A stretch of DNA of 55,664 nucleotides from a virus, in the IMG/VR virus record IMGVR_UViG_3300043122_000283, positions 1 through 55,664 of that record; one strand, 5' to 3'. Both the position numbers and the translations under genes were made by a program. This document shows positions 10,408-19,041 of this stretch, piece by piece. Position 1 is the first letter of the stretch, and each line of letters starts with the position of its first letter. The notes under the pieces are model-generated. The model made no database searches and was not told the origin of the DNA. It was given only the letters and a program-made list of their open reading frames with translations.

Positions 10408-10788
10408 TTAAGCTATATCTATTGGAAACTCCATTGTTATCTGTTCGTTGTAACCGAGTCTTACTGCAATATAATATGTAATTTCGGTTCCTCCTGTAGG
10501 TACTGCCCTAACATTTAAGTCTTTTTCTTCAATAAAACCGTCATGTGTCAGCGCCCTTACTATATTGGCCCGACCGGACTCTCCAGTTTGTCTAGTGTTA
10601 TCCATACCCCTTAAGTCCTCAAGGTCACTTCCTATATTAAAATGCCTGTACCAGTCTGGATTATCTGTCTTGAGTCTTTTTTCTATGCCCTGCTTTACCG
10701 TTTGTTTAAAATCTGCTAAAAGCAGTTTGCCTTCATCTATTATAATATCGCCCGAACTTGCCCCTTTGAAATCTCTAATAGAATCCAT
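10408..10788 (-). CDS. Baseplate wedge protein, gp25/lysozyme-like family
   Basis: A 126-residue protein resembling the gp25 / W-type baseplate wedge family. It has a short N-terminus, a helix with ADFKQTVKQGIEKRL, a central DNTRQTGESGRANIVRAL segment and terminal strands (EITYYIAVRLGY, then ITMEFPID). In this family the protein initiates sheath polymerisation next to the wedge. The ATG at 10788 directly follows the TAG stop of the upstream 193-aa gene, so translation is likely coupled. It lies 12 bases before the J-like gene. The assignment rests on size, pattern and neighbours. Confidence 0.8.
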   Translation of the reverse strand: MDSIRDFKGASSGDIIIDEGKLLLADFKQTVKQGIEKRLKTDNPDWYRHFNIGSDLEDLRGMDNTRQTGESGRANIVRALTHDGFIEEKDLNVRAVPTGGTEITYYIAVRLGYNEQITMEFPIDIA

Positions 10789-11370
10789 CTATACCAAATC
10801 CTTTATATTTTCCATGTCTAAATCCTGAGCTATCCCGCTCATAGCGTTTTTTATAGTTCTAAGCATATTCAGCTTTTCCTCTCCGTTGTAAGCCCTTATT
10901 CCCTTAAACTCAAAGTTATTTAGGGACTTAACTGTTCCGGGGCTTACCGGGCCATCCTTGGCAACGTAAGCACCTGATGATGTTAGGCTGTCAATTAAAG
11001 CTTCTGTACCCATAGGTGTTGTTGTCACAATCTCTCTTAAGGGGTCGCTTAAAGCCCTGTTAAAGGGTGTAAAGTTCCACTTTAGTCCATTATCATCTGT
11101 TAAAAAATGAATGCTTGAGCTGAACATATTTGTTTTATCAGCAAAGATATTGATTGAGTTATATTTTGGGTCAAGCCTGATTCCAGTCTTGCCGTTTGCA
11201 AACATCTGAATTATACCATTATCTTTAATTCTGATATTGCTTTCATTGTCGGGGTGTTTAATAACTATATCATTATCGCTTGGAAGAGCTCTTTTTTTAA
11301 GCTCTTCTTCAGGATTGAAAGGGTCTCTTAATCTTTCTTTTCTTATTCTCCAGCTTCTTTTTTCTGCCAT
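10789..11370 (-). CDS. Spike-like baseplate protein
   Basis: A 193-residue protein between the OB-fold hub/spike gene and the gp25-like gene. After a basic N-terminus, residues about 34-95 are a run of short beta strands (IVIKHPD, IRIKDNGIIQMFANGKTGIRLDP, INIFADKT). This resembles the repetitive beta-helix or beta-prism of membrane-puncturing spikes. The C-terminal third is helical. No clear Shine-Dalgarno is visible before ATG 11370, which starts 16 bases after the preceding stop, so coupling is likely. Function as the central spike or a spike-capping component is inferred from composition and position. Confidence 0.6.
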   Translation of the reverse strand: MAEKRSWRIRKERLRDPFNPEEELKKRALPSDNDIVIKHPDNESNIRIKDNGIIQMFANGKTGIRLDPKYNSINIFADKTNMFSSSIHFLTDDNGLKWNFTPFNRALSDPLREIVTTTPMGTEALIDSLTSSGAYVAKDGPVSPGTVKSLNNFEFKGIRAYNGEEKLNMLRTIKNAMSGIAQDLDMENIKDLV

Positions 11371-11385
11371 GACTTGTTGCAGGGA

Positions 11386-11787
11386 TTAAATTCTAGATGT
11401 GTATTCGGGGGTGTAGTTTCCTGCATCTGATTTTAGGCTTTCATTTATCTCTTTGGGGTTTTCATAAACCCTACCTTTAATTCTTGGATTTTTAGCATCT
11501 CCACCCTCAAATGACATCGAAACTTTATCTCCTTTTTTAATCCTTGCGCCTTTCACACCTCCCATAGTCCCACTTATTATGATAGGAACTCTATGAAATA
11601 TATGTTTAAAACCAGTGGAAGGCAGCACCACCTCAACATCTGCAGCGTTGTAATTTCTGGCCTCTACATCTGATGTCTCCTCGTCGTAATATGTTCTTAC
11701 GACAGTACCACTAATAGTGTACATTTTCTCATCAAGCAGTGGCTTAACTATATTATCATTTATCGCTTTTTTTATTCTCTCATTCAT
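11386..11787 (-). CDS. OB-fold baseplate hub/spike protein (gp5/gpV-like)
   Basis: A 133-residue protein. The start chosen is ATG 11787 (MNERIKKAIND), preceded by GGAGGGG with a 6-base spacer. The frame extends to a TTG at 11811, but that has no ribosome site and would place the GGAGGGG inside the coding region. The core has an OB-fold pattern: TISGTVVRTYYDEE, ADVEVVLPSTG, HRVPIIISGT, ARIKKGDKVSMSFEGG, then PRIKGRVYEN. This is the usual layout of the gp5/gpV N-terminal domain that sits on the hub and carries the spike. It follows the 2388-aa hub gene and is the first gene downstream of a consensus sigma-A promoter. Confidence 0.8.
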   Translation of the reverse strand: MNERIKKAINDNIVKPLLDEKMYTISGTVVRTYYDEETSDVEARNYNAADVEVVLPSTGFKHIFHRVPIIISGTMGGVKGARIKKGDKVSMSFEGGDAKNPRIKGRVYENPKEINESLKSDAGNYTPEYTSRI

Positions 11788-11838
11788 TTGCTGCCCCTCC
11801 ACTTTTTTCAATTAATTTCTTTTTCTACCTCTAATGTT

Positions 11839-11867
11839 ATTATATCACATATTGGTCCATTTTTCAA
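11839..11867 (-). promoter_or_regulatory. Consensus sigma-A promoter for the baseplate/fibre genes
   Basis: On the minus strand, TTGAAA (11867-11862) and TATAAT (11844-11839) are separated by exactly 17 bases, with an extended -10 dinucleotide (TGA before TATAAT). The -35 overlaps the TGA stop of the 2388-aa gene. Predicted transcription start is near 11832, giving a leader of about 45 bases to the OB-fold gene. It is the best promoter match seen in any intergenic gap of the window. Confidence 0.75.
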
Positions 11868-14800
11868 CTTCCGTAACAGTCGTCAATAGTATTGTTGACA
11901 GTGTTTTTGGCACTTCCAAATGCTTTGTTATAAGTGTTGCTTTTTAGCTTTTTACTATCAAATAAAGGAAATAAATCAACCTGAACAGAGTTGTCTTTAA
12001 ATACCTTGACTGTTCCAAATCCGTTAACTGCTGCTTCCTTAATTATCTTTACTGTATCATTGATATCCATCTCTCCGGTTCTTGGCTCAAATCTGATTGC
12101 AAGCCCATTATCATAGAGAATTTTATCCTCATTATAGGAGCCGAAAGATTTTCCATCTACTAGAGCTCTTACATTAGTAGAGCCTAAAGACCTTTTTACA
12201 GATTCAAAAAGTGTTATTATTTTAGGGTGAACTTTGTGACCTTTGTAATCTGCTAGGATATCAGGATTATCTTTTACAAAAAGAGAAGCTTTCATGGACC
12301 AGCCAATTCTGTTATCTTCTTTGATGTCGTATATTGACTTGAGCTCCTGAGTCTTTTTCTTTCCCTCGTCTTTATTATTCTTATCTACCTGAACGGCATC
12401 TTCTACTTCCTTTTTCTTAGATTCTTCTTTGGCCTCTTCTTCAATTTCTTTAGTGAAATTTAAGTTGTATGAGTCTTTATAGATTCCTTTAACATCATCT
12501 ATATTTGTTACACCCATTACCTTCCTTGTCATTTCACTATTTTGTTTGGCACCATAAAGGCTTGCCGAGTTTGTTATCCTCTCACTATTGTCAATCATGT
12601 ACTGCCTCATCTCGTCTTTACTGATTGACTCTTCTGACTTTCCGATGAAGAAGTTTATTATACTGCTGTCCCAGAACTTATCCATCTTGCTTGGGTCGTC
12701 ACCTATGATACAGCCCTTGTGTCCTTCAAGTCCTGCCGTAAATTCTTTGCCATCTCTTTTGAGTGGCATTATTGTAAGAACTTCTCTATTAGCCCTCATA
12801 TTTTTTAGAAACTTCATGATGTGGCTTACTATTACAAATTCCACAACCTCAGTCACGAGAAAGAACATTGGGCCTGACAGTATCTTAGCTACATCTTTGG
12901 CATTTGAAAGTCCGTAAGTTGTTAGCCTTCTAAAAACCCTGACATCGTCAAGTATATCTCCGACCTTCATTCCGGATTTTCTGAGCTTGCTGTACTTTCT
13001 CATATCATTCATAAATCCGGGAAAATCGTCAGCATTTCTAGATGCAGTTTTTAGGTATTCTCCCATTCTTACATAACCGTTTCTGAAATCATTTAATCCG
13101 TCACTTATCTTTTGTGCCCTGCTGGAAAACTTACCTGAAATCATCATCTTCCTCAAAGAGTCTACGTTCTTAAGCCCTTTTCCACCAAGCTTGGATATGT
13201 CGCTCATTTTATTTGCATTATCTAAAAATCTTGAAACCCAAATAACAAACTTATCTGTTTTTGTTCCGAGGTCCTTTATTCTTTCTAAAACATTTTTTCC
13301 TAAAAGAAATGGAAGGTAACCAAGATTTGAATGCTTTAAAGCGTCTGTTGTTACGTCAAGGTATTTAGTAGCTGCCATACCGGCATTTGTTGCCGGGAGA
13401 AGTGAGCCAGCTGCACTTGTTATCTTTAGTGATTCTAGAACGCTTTTCAGGCTTGCTAAAGCTGTGTATGTCGAAAGCCTTGCTACAACACTGTTAGCAT
13501 AAAGACTTGAGAACTTGGAGTTTGTCCACTTCCAAAAATCCTTGTCGTATTGAAGGCCCTCATTTACAGAAACTACCGGTGATGGATTGATTGATGTTAC
13601 AAAACCAGTTGTATCATTTAAGCTGTGGACAACTGATGAGACTTCAAAGGTTCCTGAAATTCTATCTCTTACATCTGCTAGGTATCCATAATCATATGGT
13701 TTAACAGAAGGGTCTCCTGTAACTACTATCTCTCCGTCGTACATATTCTCTACTGCCTGTTTTAAGGCTCCAGCCCCATACCTTCTTGCATTTATCTCAG
13801 CGTTTTCTGGTGTAACCTGAAAGGTGTTTGTAAATTTCTTGACAAAATCAGGGGTTGGTATTGAAGTATCTATCTTTTTTAACCTCTGTCTATCAGGAAA
13901 AATATCTGTGTCTACAAACATCTCATCAAGCTCTTTATAGCTTCCGTCTTTTGAAAGGACAGGCTTAACTGCTGTGTACATATTCTTTTCTGTAGCTCTA
14001 ATATTATTTGCTATTATGTCATAATAGCTTGAATAGAAATGGTTCTGCCTGTAAGATTTTAACTTTTCTCTAACATTTAACGGCTCTATCTTTCCTCGAA
14101 CCAAGGTTTTGAAGGTAAAAATTACATTTTTTACATCGTCTTTTGGAGGGGTACTGAAAATAACACGACCTAATCTATGGTCAATCTTGTCGATATTATC
14201 TGTTATTTTTTTGTCTCCATCCCTAACTTCAAGACTTCCTTCAATTATATTCATTCTTAGTTCAAAGGTTTTTCTAGTTCCGTTACCTGTAAACGAAAGC
14301 TCAACTTCTTCCTCTTTAGATTCTTCCCTGATATAGTTGCCCTTTTCATCCATTTCAGCTTCATAGTCATAAGCCAAATCAAAGTTTGGGTGGCCAAAAA
14401 AGATTGTATTTCTAAAAGCAAATGGGTGGACTGCTGCTATATAGTTAGGTGCTACAAGAGCACATGTTTCCAAAACATCCCATACTGTCTTACCATAGAG
14501 ATACATAGAGAAGTCTTTGTTTTCATAAAGAGATGAGTTTATGTTCTGTGTAACCTCATAAGTTCTTTCTTCATCCCTGACTGCTCTTTCCATCTTGTCG
14601 CTAGACCTTGAGTTTTGATTTATATATATATCAGTTATTGGATGTCTTTTTGTTAAATACTGACTCTCATCCCACCACTCAGGCCTTTTGGGCTCTCCAA
14701 AATGCTGTATTCCGTAAGCACTCTCATTATAGAGTAAGTTACCTGAAATGTTATTCATAAACCTAGACCATAAGTTGCCTCTATCTCCTACTATCTTGCT

Positions 14801-17800
14801 GATTATAGTTCTTGGTTCATCTAGCTGTCCAAGTATGTCAAAATCAGTCTTTTCGTTGGGAGATGCTGGTATTGGTTTGTTTAACTCTATGCCGTCATTT
14901 TGAGCTACAAAGGTTATAGTATCACCAAGCTGAAGCTCTGTTATAGTTCCGTTGAATACAGTTGGAAGCTTATCTGGTGTTGAACCATAGCCCATTCTTA
15001 AATGAAGCCTGGCACCTGTTGCAAGCTGTACGCTTTCAAACTCTGAGTTTCTCTTAGCTTTTTCCCACTCAAATTCAGCAAAAGGTGTTAAAGACCATAA
15101 AGTCTCCATTACTCCTTTTTCCTGATAGTATTTATTTCTGTAACCACCAGAAGCATCTGATAATCTGCCCTTTGAGTTTGACATTGTAATCATACATGTA
15201 TCTGATATGTTCTTCTTATCTCTGACAACATCTATACTCTGTACACCATTGTAGTGGTAGAATAAATCCTGCATTTTCCAGAACATAAACTCTCTACCCT
15301 CATCAATCAGGAGCATGTAATAGGATGGAAAAGCTCTGATTAACCTTCCTTTTCTGTCATACTCAAGCATGTCGTTGAACGAACTTGCAAACCTAACATC
15401 TTCTCTTCTTGACTGCATGTATGTTCCTTCAGATGTTAAAACAAAATTATCTCCGTTAATAGATTCTAGAGATTTTTTAATTAACATCGCAAAGTTAGGT
15501 AGCATATCAATCATTTCTGTAGGGTTTATATAAATACCCTTAGAGCCTATAATATTTTTAGCTGATTTTTCAAATCCTAAATATGCTTCCTTGACATTAT
15601 TTGCAGACTCAGGATAACCTCCTTCGTAATTAGATATATCATTTAGTGAGATGCCTTTAACTAAAAAGTATGAAAGCATCTTGAACATATAGTCAACACT
15701 TTCTCTTTTAGAATAGTTCTCATAAAGATTGCTTACACCTGTGCCTTCGATTCTGTCAAAGTTTATTTGTGGAGATTTTTCTTTTAATATGTCATATATT
15801 TTTCCAGATTCAAGCTCATACTTTAGTATACTGGCCCTGTAATTAGAAGCTATTTTTTTCTTAACATCTTGGTTTAAATTATCTCCATTTAAATTTAAAA
15901 CACCATAATAGCTAGCTTCAGATAGTTCATCTACCAATTCTCCACTGCTGTTTCTGTAAAGGCTTTTCTTTGGAAACTCCAGGTAGTCATCATCTATGTA
16001 GTCCTTATCCCAGTTTCCTACAATAAAACCTGCTGCAATTATTCTTTCTATTTCACTAATATCTTTCTGAACAGTGCTATCAAGCCATTTAATAACATAT
16101 GACTCCCAGAAGTCACTAATCTTTATTTTTTTATGTTTAACATTACTTACCATTTTATCTTCAGAGGCAAGGTAGCTTTTAAGCTCTTTGTCTGATACAA
16201 AAGACATGTTGCTTCTATCCAAACTTCTATTATCCATAAACTCGCTTAACTCATTGTAGCCTACATCTCCTTTTTCGTATGCTATATCTGCAAGTGTTGG
16301 CTTGGAATCTCTTTTGTATTCGCTTTGAATATTAGAGTCAATTAAATTTATATTACCTTTATCATCAACTAAAGCTCTAACAGCATTACCCTCTGTGTCT
16401 CTACCGATAATTACTGCATCATCTTCATCATATAAAGCCCTGATTACATCTTCTGAAAATACTTTTGGCACATCAAGAGCATAAAAATCAGGGTCTACAA
16501 AGCTGTCATCATTAGCATCAAATAGTTCGTGCCTTAATGGAAGCTCTGAATATCTAGGAAGCTCAAGGTCCGGATAAAGGTTGATGTATTTAAGTCTCTC
16601 TTTCATATTGAAATAGTCTGTTAAATTATCGTGACCCATTTTTCCGTCGACACCAAGCTCCGAACGGTACTGAAGTGATAGAGAGTCTTTGTCTCCTGGC
16701 GCACCAATATAGCCGAAAAATGAAATCTCAATTTGGAATAATCCCGGCATAGAAGGTACAGTATTTGTCTCTATATTTTTAATATAAGCACCATCTAATC
16801 CAAACATATCAACTATATTGTTTTGGACTTTCATTACCGGATTATCTAAAACTTTTTTGTATCTAAGCTCCATAGCACTAGTATGAGATGCAAGAAAGTT
16901 AATGCTCTCTAATGTATGTTCGTTATCTGTGACAAAGCTAGTTGAAATAACTATATCTTTTGAGCCTAAATACTGATGAGTTGGTTTTGTGTGCATATTT
17001 AACTTTACGGTATTTACGCCGTTTGACATCGATACATTTATTTGGTTTAAATGAAGGTCGCTGTAATAATGTTTGTTCCACTCGTAATCATCCATCTGAT
17101 TGTCGGTCATAGATACAGCTTCTTCTCTTTCTTTTAAGAGGTCTTTACCACCGGCTATTACTCTGTCTTTGATATATAAAAAGCTGTCTCTTGAGATTTT
17201 AATATTAAAAGAATTAGCCTCTTTTATCCTCTCGATTTCTTTTTCAGTTGACTTAACTAAATCGAGTTCTGTTGGTATTAAATTATCTTCTTCTTTTTGC
17301 TTTAAGTAGTTGATTAAAAATTCTTTATTTTTCTCGCTTCTTAAAGCTATATCGAAATAGTCACCATCATAGCCTTCAATTTTAACAAGGTCTTCAATTA
17401 GATTATCGTAGCGGCTAAGTCTTCCATTTTCCAAGAAATCAAGCTCGTTGTGGATATTAGGCTCATAATAGAGCCCATCGTTGAAGCTGTCATTTCTTCT
17501 TTCCTGTTTGTCAGCAATTTTTCTTATGTATTCTAGGTAAAGCTCTTTTTTTGAATCCTCATTATTAAGGTTATAACTTCCCTTTAGCTCATTAAAAAGT
17601 TCATACTGTTCCAGAGCTTCTGTAAACACCTCATATTCAAAGACTAGCTTTTCGTATTCTGTACTGCCTTCTTCAAGGTCTATCTGGTATTCTCTTAAGA
17701 CATCTTCCAGTGAAGCTTCAAGGTTTTCTCTTTTCTGTAAGGACCAGCTATCTACTGTAAAGAAGGAAAAATCCTCTCCGTCTCTCTGGTAAAAGGGTAG

Positions 17801-19030
17801 TTTTGTACCCCTATGCTTTATTCCGGTACCATCTATAAGTCTCTGGTAGTAAAATCTAAATAAACCCCAGTCGAAGACATCTTTAAAAGGTCCAACCATA
17901 TTTATGTAAGCTTCATGATTAAACTCCAGTGCTATTAATGTAGCCTTAACAAGTCCCGGAAATCCCTCAACATTACTGATTGATAGGTTTTGAAGTGTTA
18001 AAGCTGAGATATCATGAGTTTTGTTTAGGTATTCATTTTCTATAGGTAAAAAAGGTGTCAATTTAAATTGGGCCATTAAAGGCCTCAATCCGTTTATGTA
18101 ATATACTGGTCTAAATTCCTCTCCATCCTGCATGATAACTGCGCTTTTACCGGCAGCTAATTTAGGAAAGCCGTTAATCTGGTCACCTTCATAGGTTCTT
18201 CCCTTTATAAGTTCTTTTGTTCTTTTGTTGCTGTCGAAATAAAACTCCATCTGTACCTGTTTTTGCCTGTGGCCTGTTGAGGACATTAAAGTGCTTCCAC
18301 CACGAATGACTGATGTTGGATTGACTTCATTTATGTCGTTTACCACAATAGCTTCAGGAGGTATCGGAAGAATGCTGTCACCTATTTTGATGTTTGTTTC
18401 AGGGTCAAAAGAACCTACAAACTCATCTAAGTCCTCTTCAATCTTTTCTGTTTCTTCTTCCATCTTCAGCATATCTGCTATAATAGATAGGTTAGACCAC
18501 TCTTTTTTCTCGCTGTCACTTAAGTTCATAGCTTCAACATAATAAGGTGTCCCGAGAGAGTTTGTTAAAAGAGAAACGTTGGCATTTACATATTCTTCTC
18601 CCATTTTAGCAAAGATAATTGCTATCGGCCGTGAAAACCTTCCTGTTATCAAGCTCCCGTTTTCTTTAGTCCTTAAATCAAGTATTACTTCCTTACCTAA
18701 AAGTAAGTCTTTCATAAAAAGGAAGGACTCTTCGGAAAACTCATCTTTTTCTTCATAACCTGTGTACCTATAATCATCATAATCTCTTAAGCCAGACTTA
18801 TCATCTTCCATATCCCAGAAAGATGTGCCCTCGGGAGCCTGAACACCCGAGAGTCTTATTGAATAAGTGCCATCAAATTCTTTTTCAGTACCCTTAAATA
18901 TAGGGTCTGAACTGGTAACATATATAGTGTCACCATCCTGAACTCTTACGACTTTTGCTTTAACAGGCTTTGACTGAAGATTTTCTTTCATTATTATATT
19001 TTTAGTTGTTGCGTAATTGTACTTTGCCAT
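11864..19030 (-). CDS. Giant baseplate hub/tail protein with N-terminal staphylococcal-nuclease-like domain
   Basis: A 2388-residue protein. The start chosen is ATG 19030, because the in-frame GTG at 19039 lies inside the AGGGGTG ribosome site. Residues 22-170 match the thermonuclease (SNase) fold: VVRVQDGDTIYV (DGDT 32-35), IRLSGVQAPE (R59, E67), LLLGKEVILDLR, and GRFSRPIAIIF with EYVNANVSLL. Residue 64 is Gln where SNase has a metal-binding Asp, so activity is uncertain. Residues about 1270-1555 have hub/late-control-type patterns (CMITMSNSKGRLSD, ARLHLRMGYGS, NGTITELQLGDTITFVAQNDG, VWDVLETCALVAP). A hydrophobic stretch lies near 2060-2085, and residues 2263-2354 resemble a degenerate M15-like fold. 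The gap to the RNA polymerase-like gene is 11 bases. Confidence 0.78.
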   Translation of the reverse strand: MAKYNYATTKNIIMKENLQSKPVKAKVVRVQDGDTIYVTSSDPIFKGTEKEFDGTYSIRLSGVQAPEGTSFWDMEDDKSGLRDYDDYRYTGYEEKDEFSEESFLFMKDLLLGKEVILDLRTKENGSLITGRFSRPIAIIFAKMGEEYVNANVSLLTNSLGTPYYVEAMNLSDSEKKEWSNLSIIADMLKMEEETEKIEEDLDEFVGSFDPETNIKIGDSILPIPPEAIVVNDINEVNPTSVIRGGSTLMSSTGHRQKQVQMEFYFDSNKRTKELIKGRTYEGDQINGFPKLAAGKSAVIMQDGEEFRPVYYINGLRPLMAQFKLTPFLPIENEYLNKTHDISALTLQNLSISNVEGFPGLVKATLIALEFNHEAYINMVGPFKDVFDWGLFRFYYQRLIDGTGIKHRGTKLPFYQRDGEDFSFFTVDSWSLQKRENLEASLEDVLREYQIDLEEGSTEYEKLVFEYEVFTEALEQYELFNELKGSYNLNNEDSKKELYLEYIRKIADKQERRNDSFNDGLYYEPNIHNELDFLENGRLSRYDNLIEDLVKIEGYDGDYFDIALRSEKNKEFLINYLKQKEEDNLIPTELDLVKSTEKEIERIKEANSFNIKISRDSFLYIKDRVIAGGKDLLKEREEAVSMTDNQMDDYEWNKHYYSDLHLNQINVSMSNGVNTVKLNMHTKPTHQYLGSKDIVISTSFVTDNEHTLESINFLASHTSAMELRYKKVLDNPVMKVQNNIVDMFGLDGAYIKNIETNTVPSMPGLFQIEISFFGYIGAPGDKDSLSLQYRSELGVDGKMGHDNLTDYFNMKERLKYINLYPDLELPRYSELPLRHELFDANDDSFVDPDFYALDVPKVFSEDVIRALYDEDDAVIIGRDTEGNAVRALVDDKGNINLIDSNIQSEYKRDSKPTLADIAYEKGDVGYNELSEFMDNRSLDRSNMSFVSDKELKSYLASEDKMVSNVKHKKIKISDFWESYVIKWLDSTVQKDISEIERIIAAGFIVGNWDKDYIDDDYLEFPKKSLYRNSSGELVDELSEASYYGVLNLNGDNLNQDVKKKIASNYRASILKYELESGKIYDILKEKSPQINFDRIEGTGVSNLYENYSKRESVDYMFKMLSYFLVKGISLNDISNYEGGYPESANNVKEAYLGFEKSAKNIIGSKGIYINPTEMIDMLPNFAMLIKKSLESINGDNFVLTSEGTYMQSRREDVRFASSFNDMLEYDRKGRLIRAFPSYYMLLIDEGREFMFWKMQDLFYHYNGVQSIDVVRDKKNISDTCMITMSNSKGRLSDASGGYRNKYYQEKGVMETLWSLTPFAEFEWEKAKRNSEFESVQLATGARLHLRMGYGSTPDKLPTVFNGTITELQLGDTITFVAQNDGIELNKPIPASPNEKTDFDILGQLDEPRTIISKIVGDRGNLWSRFMNNISGNLLYNESAYGIQHFGEPKRPEWWDESQYLTKRHPITDIYINQNSRSSDKMERAVRDEERTYEVTQNINSSLYENKDFSMYLYGKTVWDVLETCALVAPNYIAAVHPFAFRNTIFFGHPNFDLAYDYEAEMDEKGNYIREESKEEEVELSFTGNGTRKTFELRMNIIEGSLEVRDGDKKITDNIDKIDHRLGRVIFSTPPKDDVKNVIFTFKTLVRGKIEPLNVREKLKSYRQNHFYSSYYDIIANNIRATEKNMYTAVKPVLSKDGSYKELDEMFVDTDIFPDRQRLKKIDTSIPTPDFVKKFTNTFQVTPENAEINARRYGAGALKQAVENMYDGEIVVTGDPSVKPYDYGYLADVRDRISGTFEVSSVVHSLNDTTGFVTSINPSPVVSVNEGLQYDKDFWKWTNSKFSSLYANSVVARLSTYTALASLKSVLESLKITSAAGSLLPATNAGMAATKYLDVTTDALKHSNLGYLPFLLGKNVLERIKDLGTKTDKFVIWVSRFLDNANKMSDISKLGGKGLKNVDSLRKMMISGKFSSRAQKISDGLNDFRNGYVRMGEYLKTASRNADDFPGFMNDMRKYSKLRKSGMKVGDILDDVRVFRRLTTYGLSNAKDVAKILSGPMFFLVTEVVEFVIVSHIMKFLKNMRANREVLTIMPLKRDGKEFTAGLEGHKGCIIGDDPSKMDKFWDSSIINFFIGKSEESISKDEMRQYMIDNSERITNSASLYGAKQNSEMTRKVMGVTNIDDVKGIYKDSYNLNFTKEIEEEAKEESKKKEVEDAVQVDKNNKDEGKKKTQELKSIYDIKEDNRIGWSMKASLFVKDNPDILADYKGHKVHPKIITLFESVKRSLGSTNVRALVDGKSFGSYNEDKILYDNGLAIRFEPRTGEMDINDTVKIIKEAAVNGFGTVKVFKDNSVQVDLFPLFDSKKLKSNTYNKAFGSAKNTVNNTIDDCYGS

Positions 19031-19041
19031 AAAAAACACCC

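Noticed and set aside
19031-19039. GTG at 19039 as the start of the 2388-aa hub gene
   Set aside because: This GTG is part of the AGGGGTG ribosome site for ATG 19030, so only three extra codons would be gained without a site of their own.
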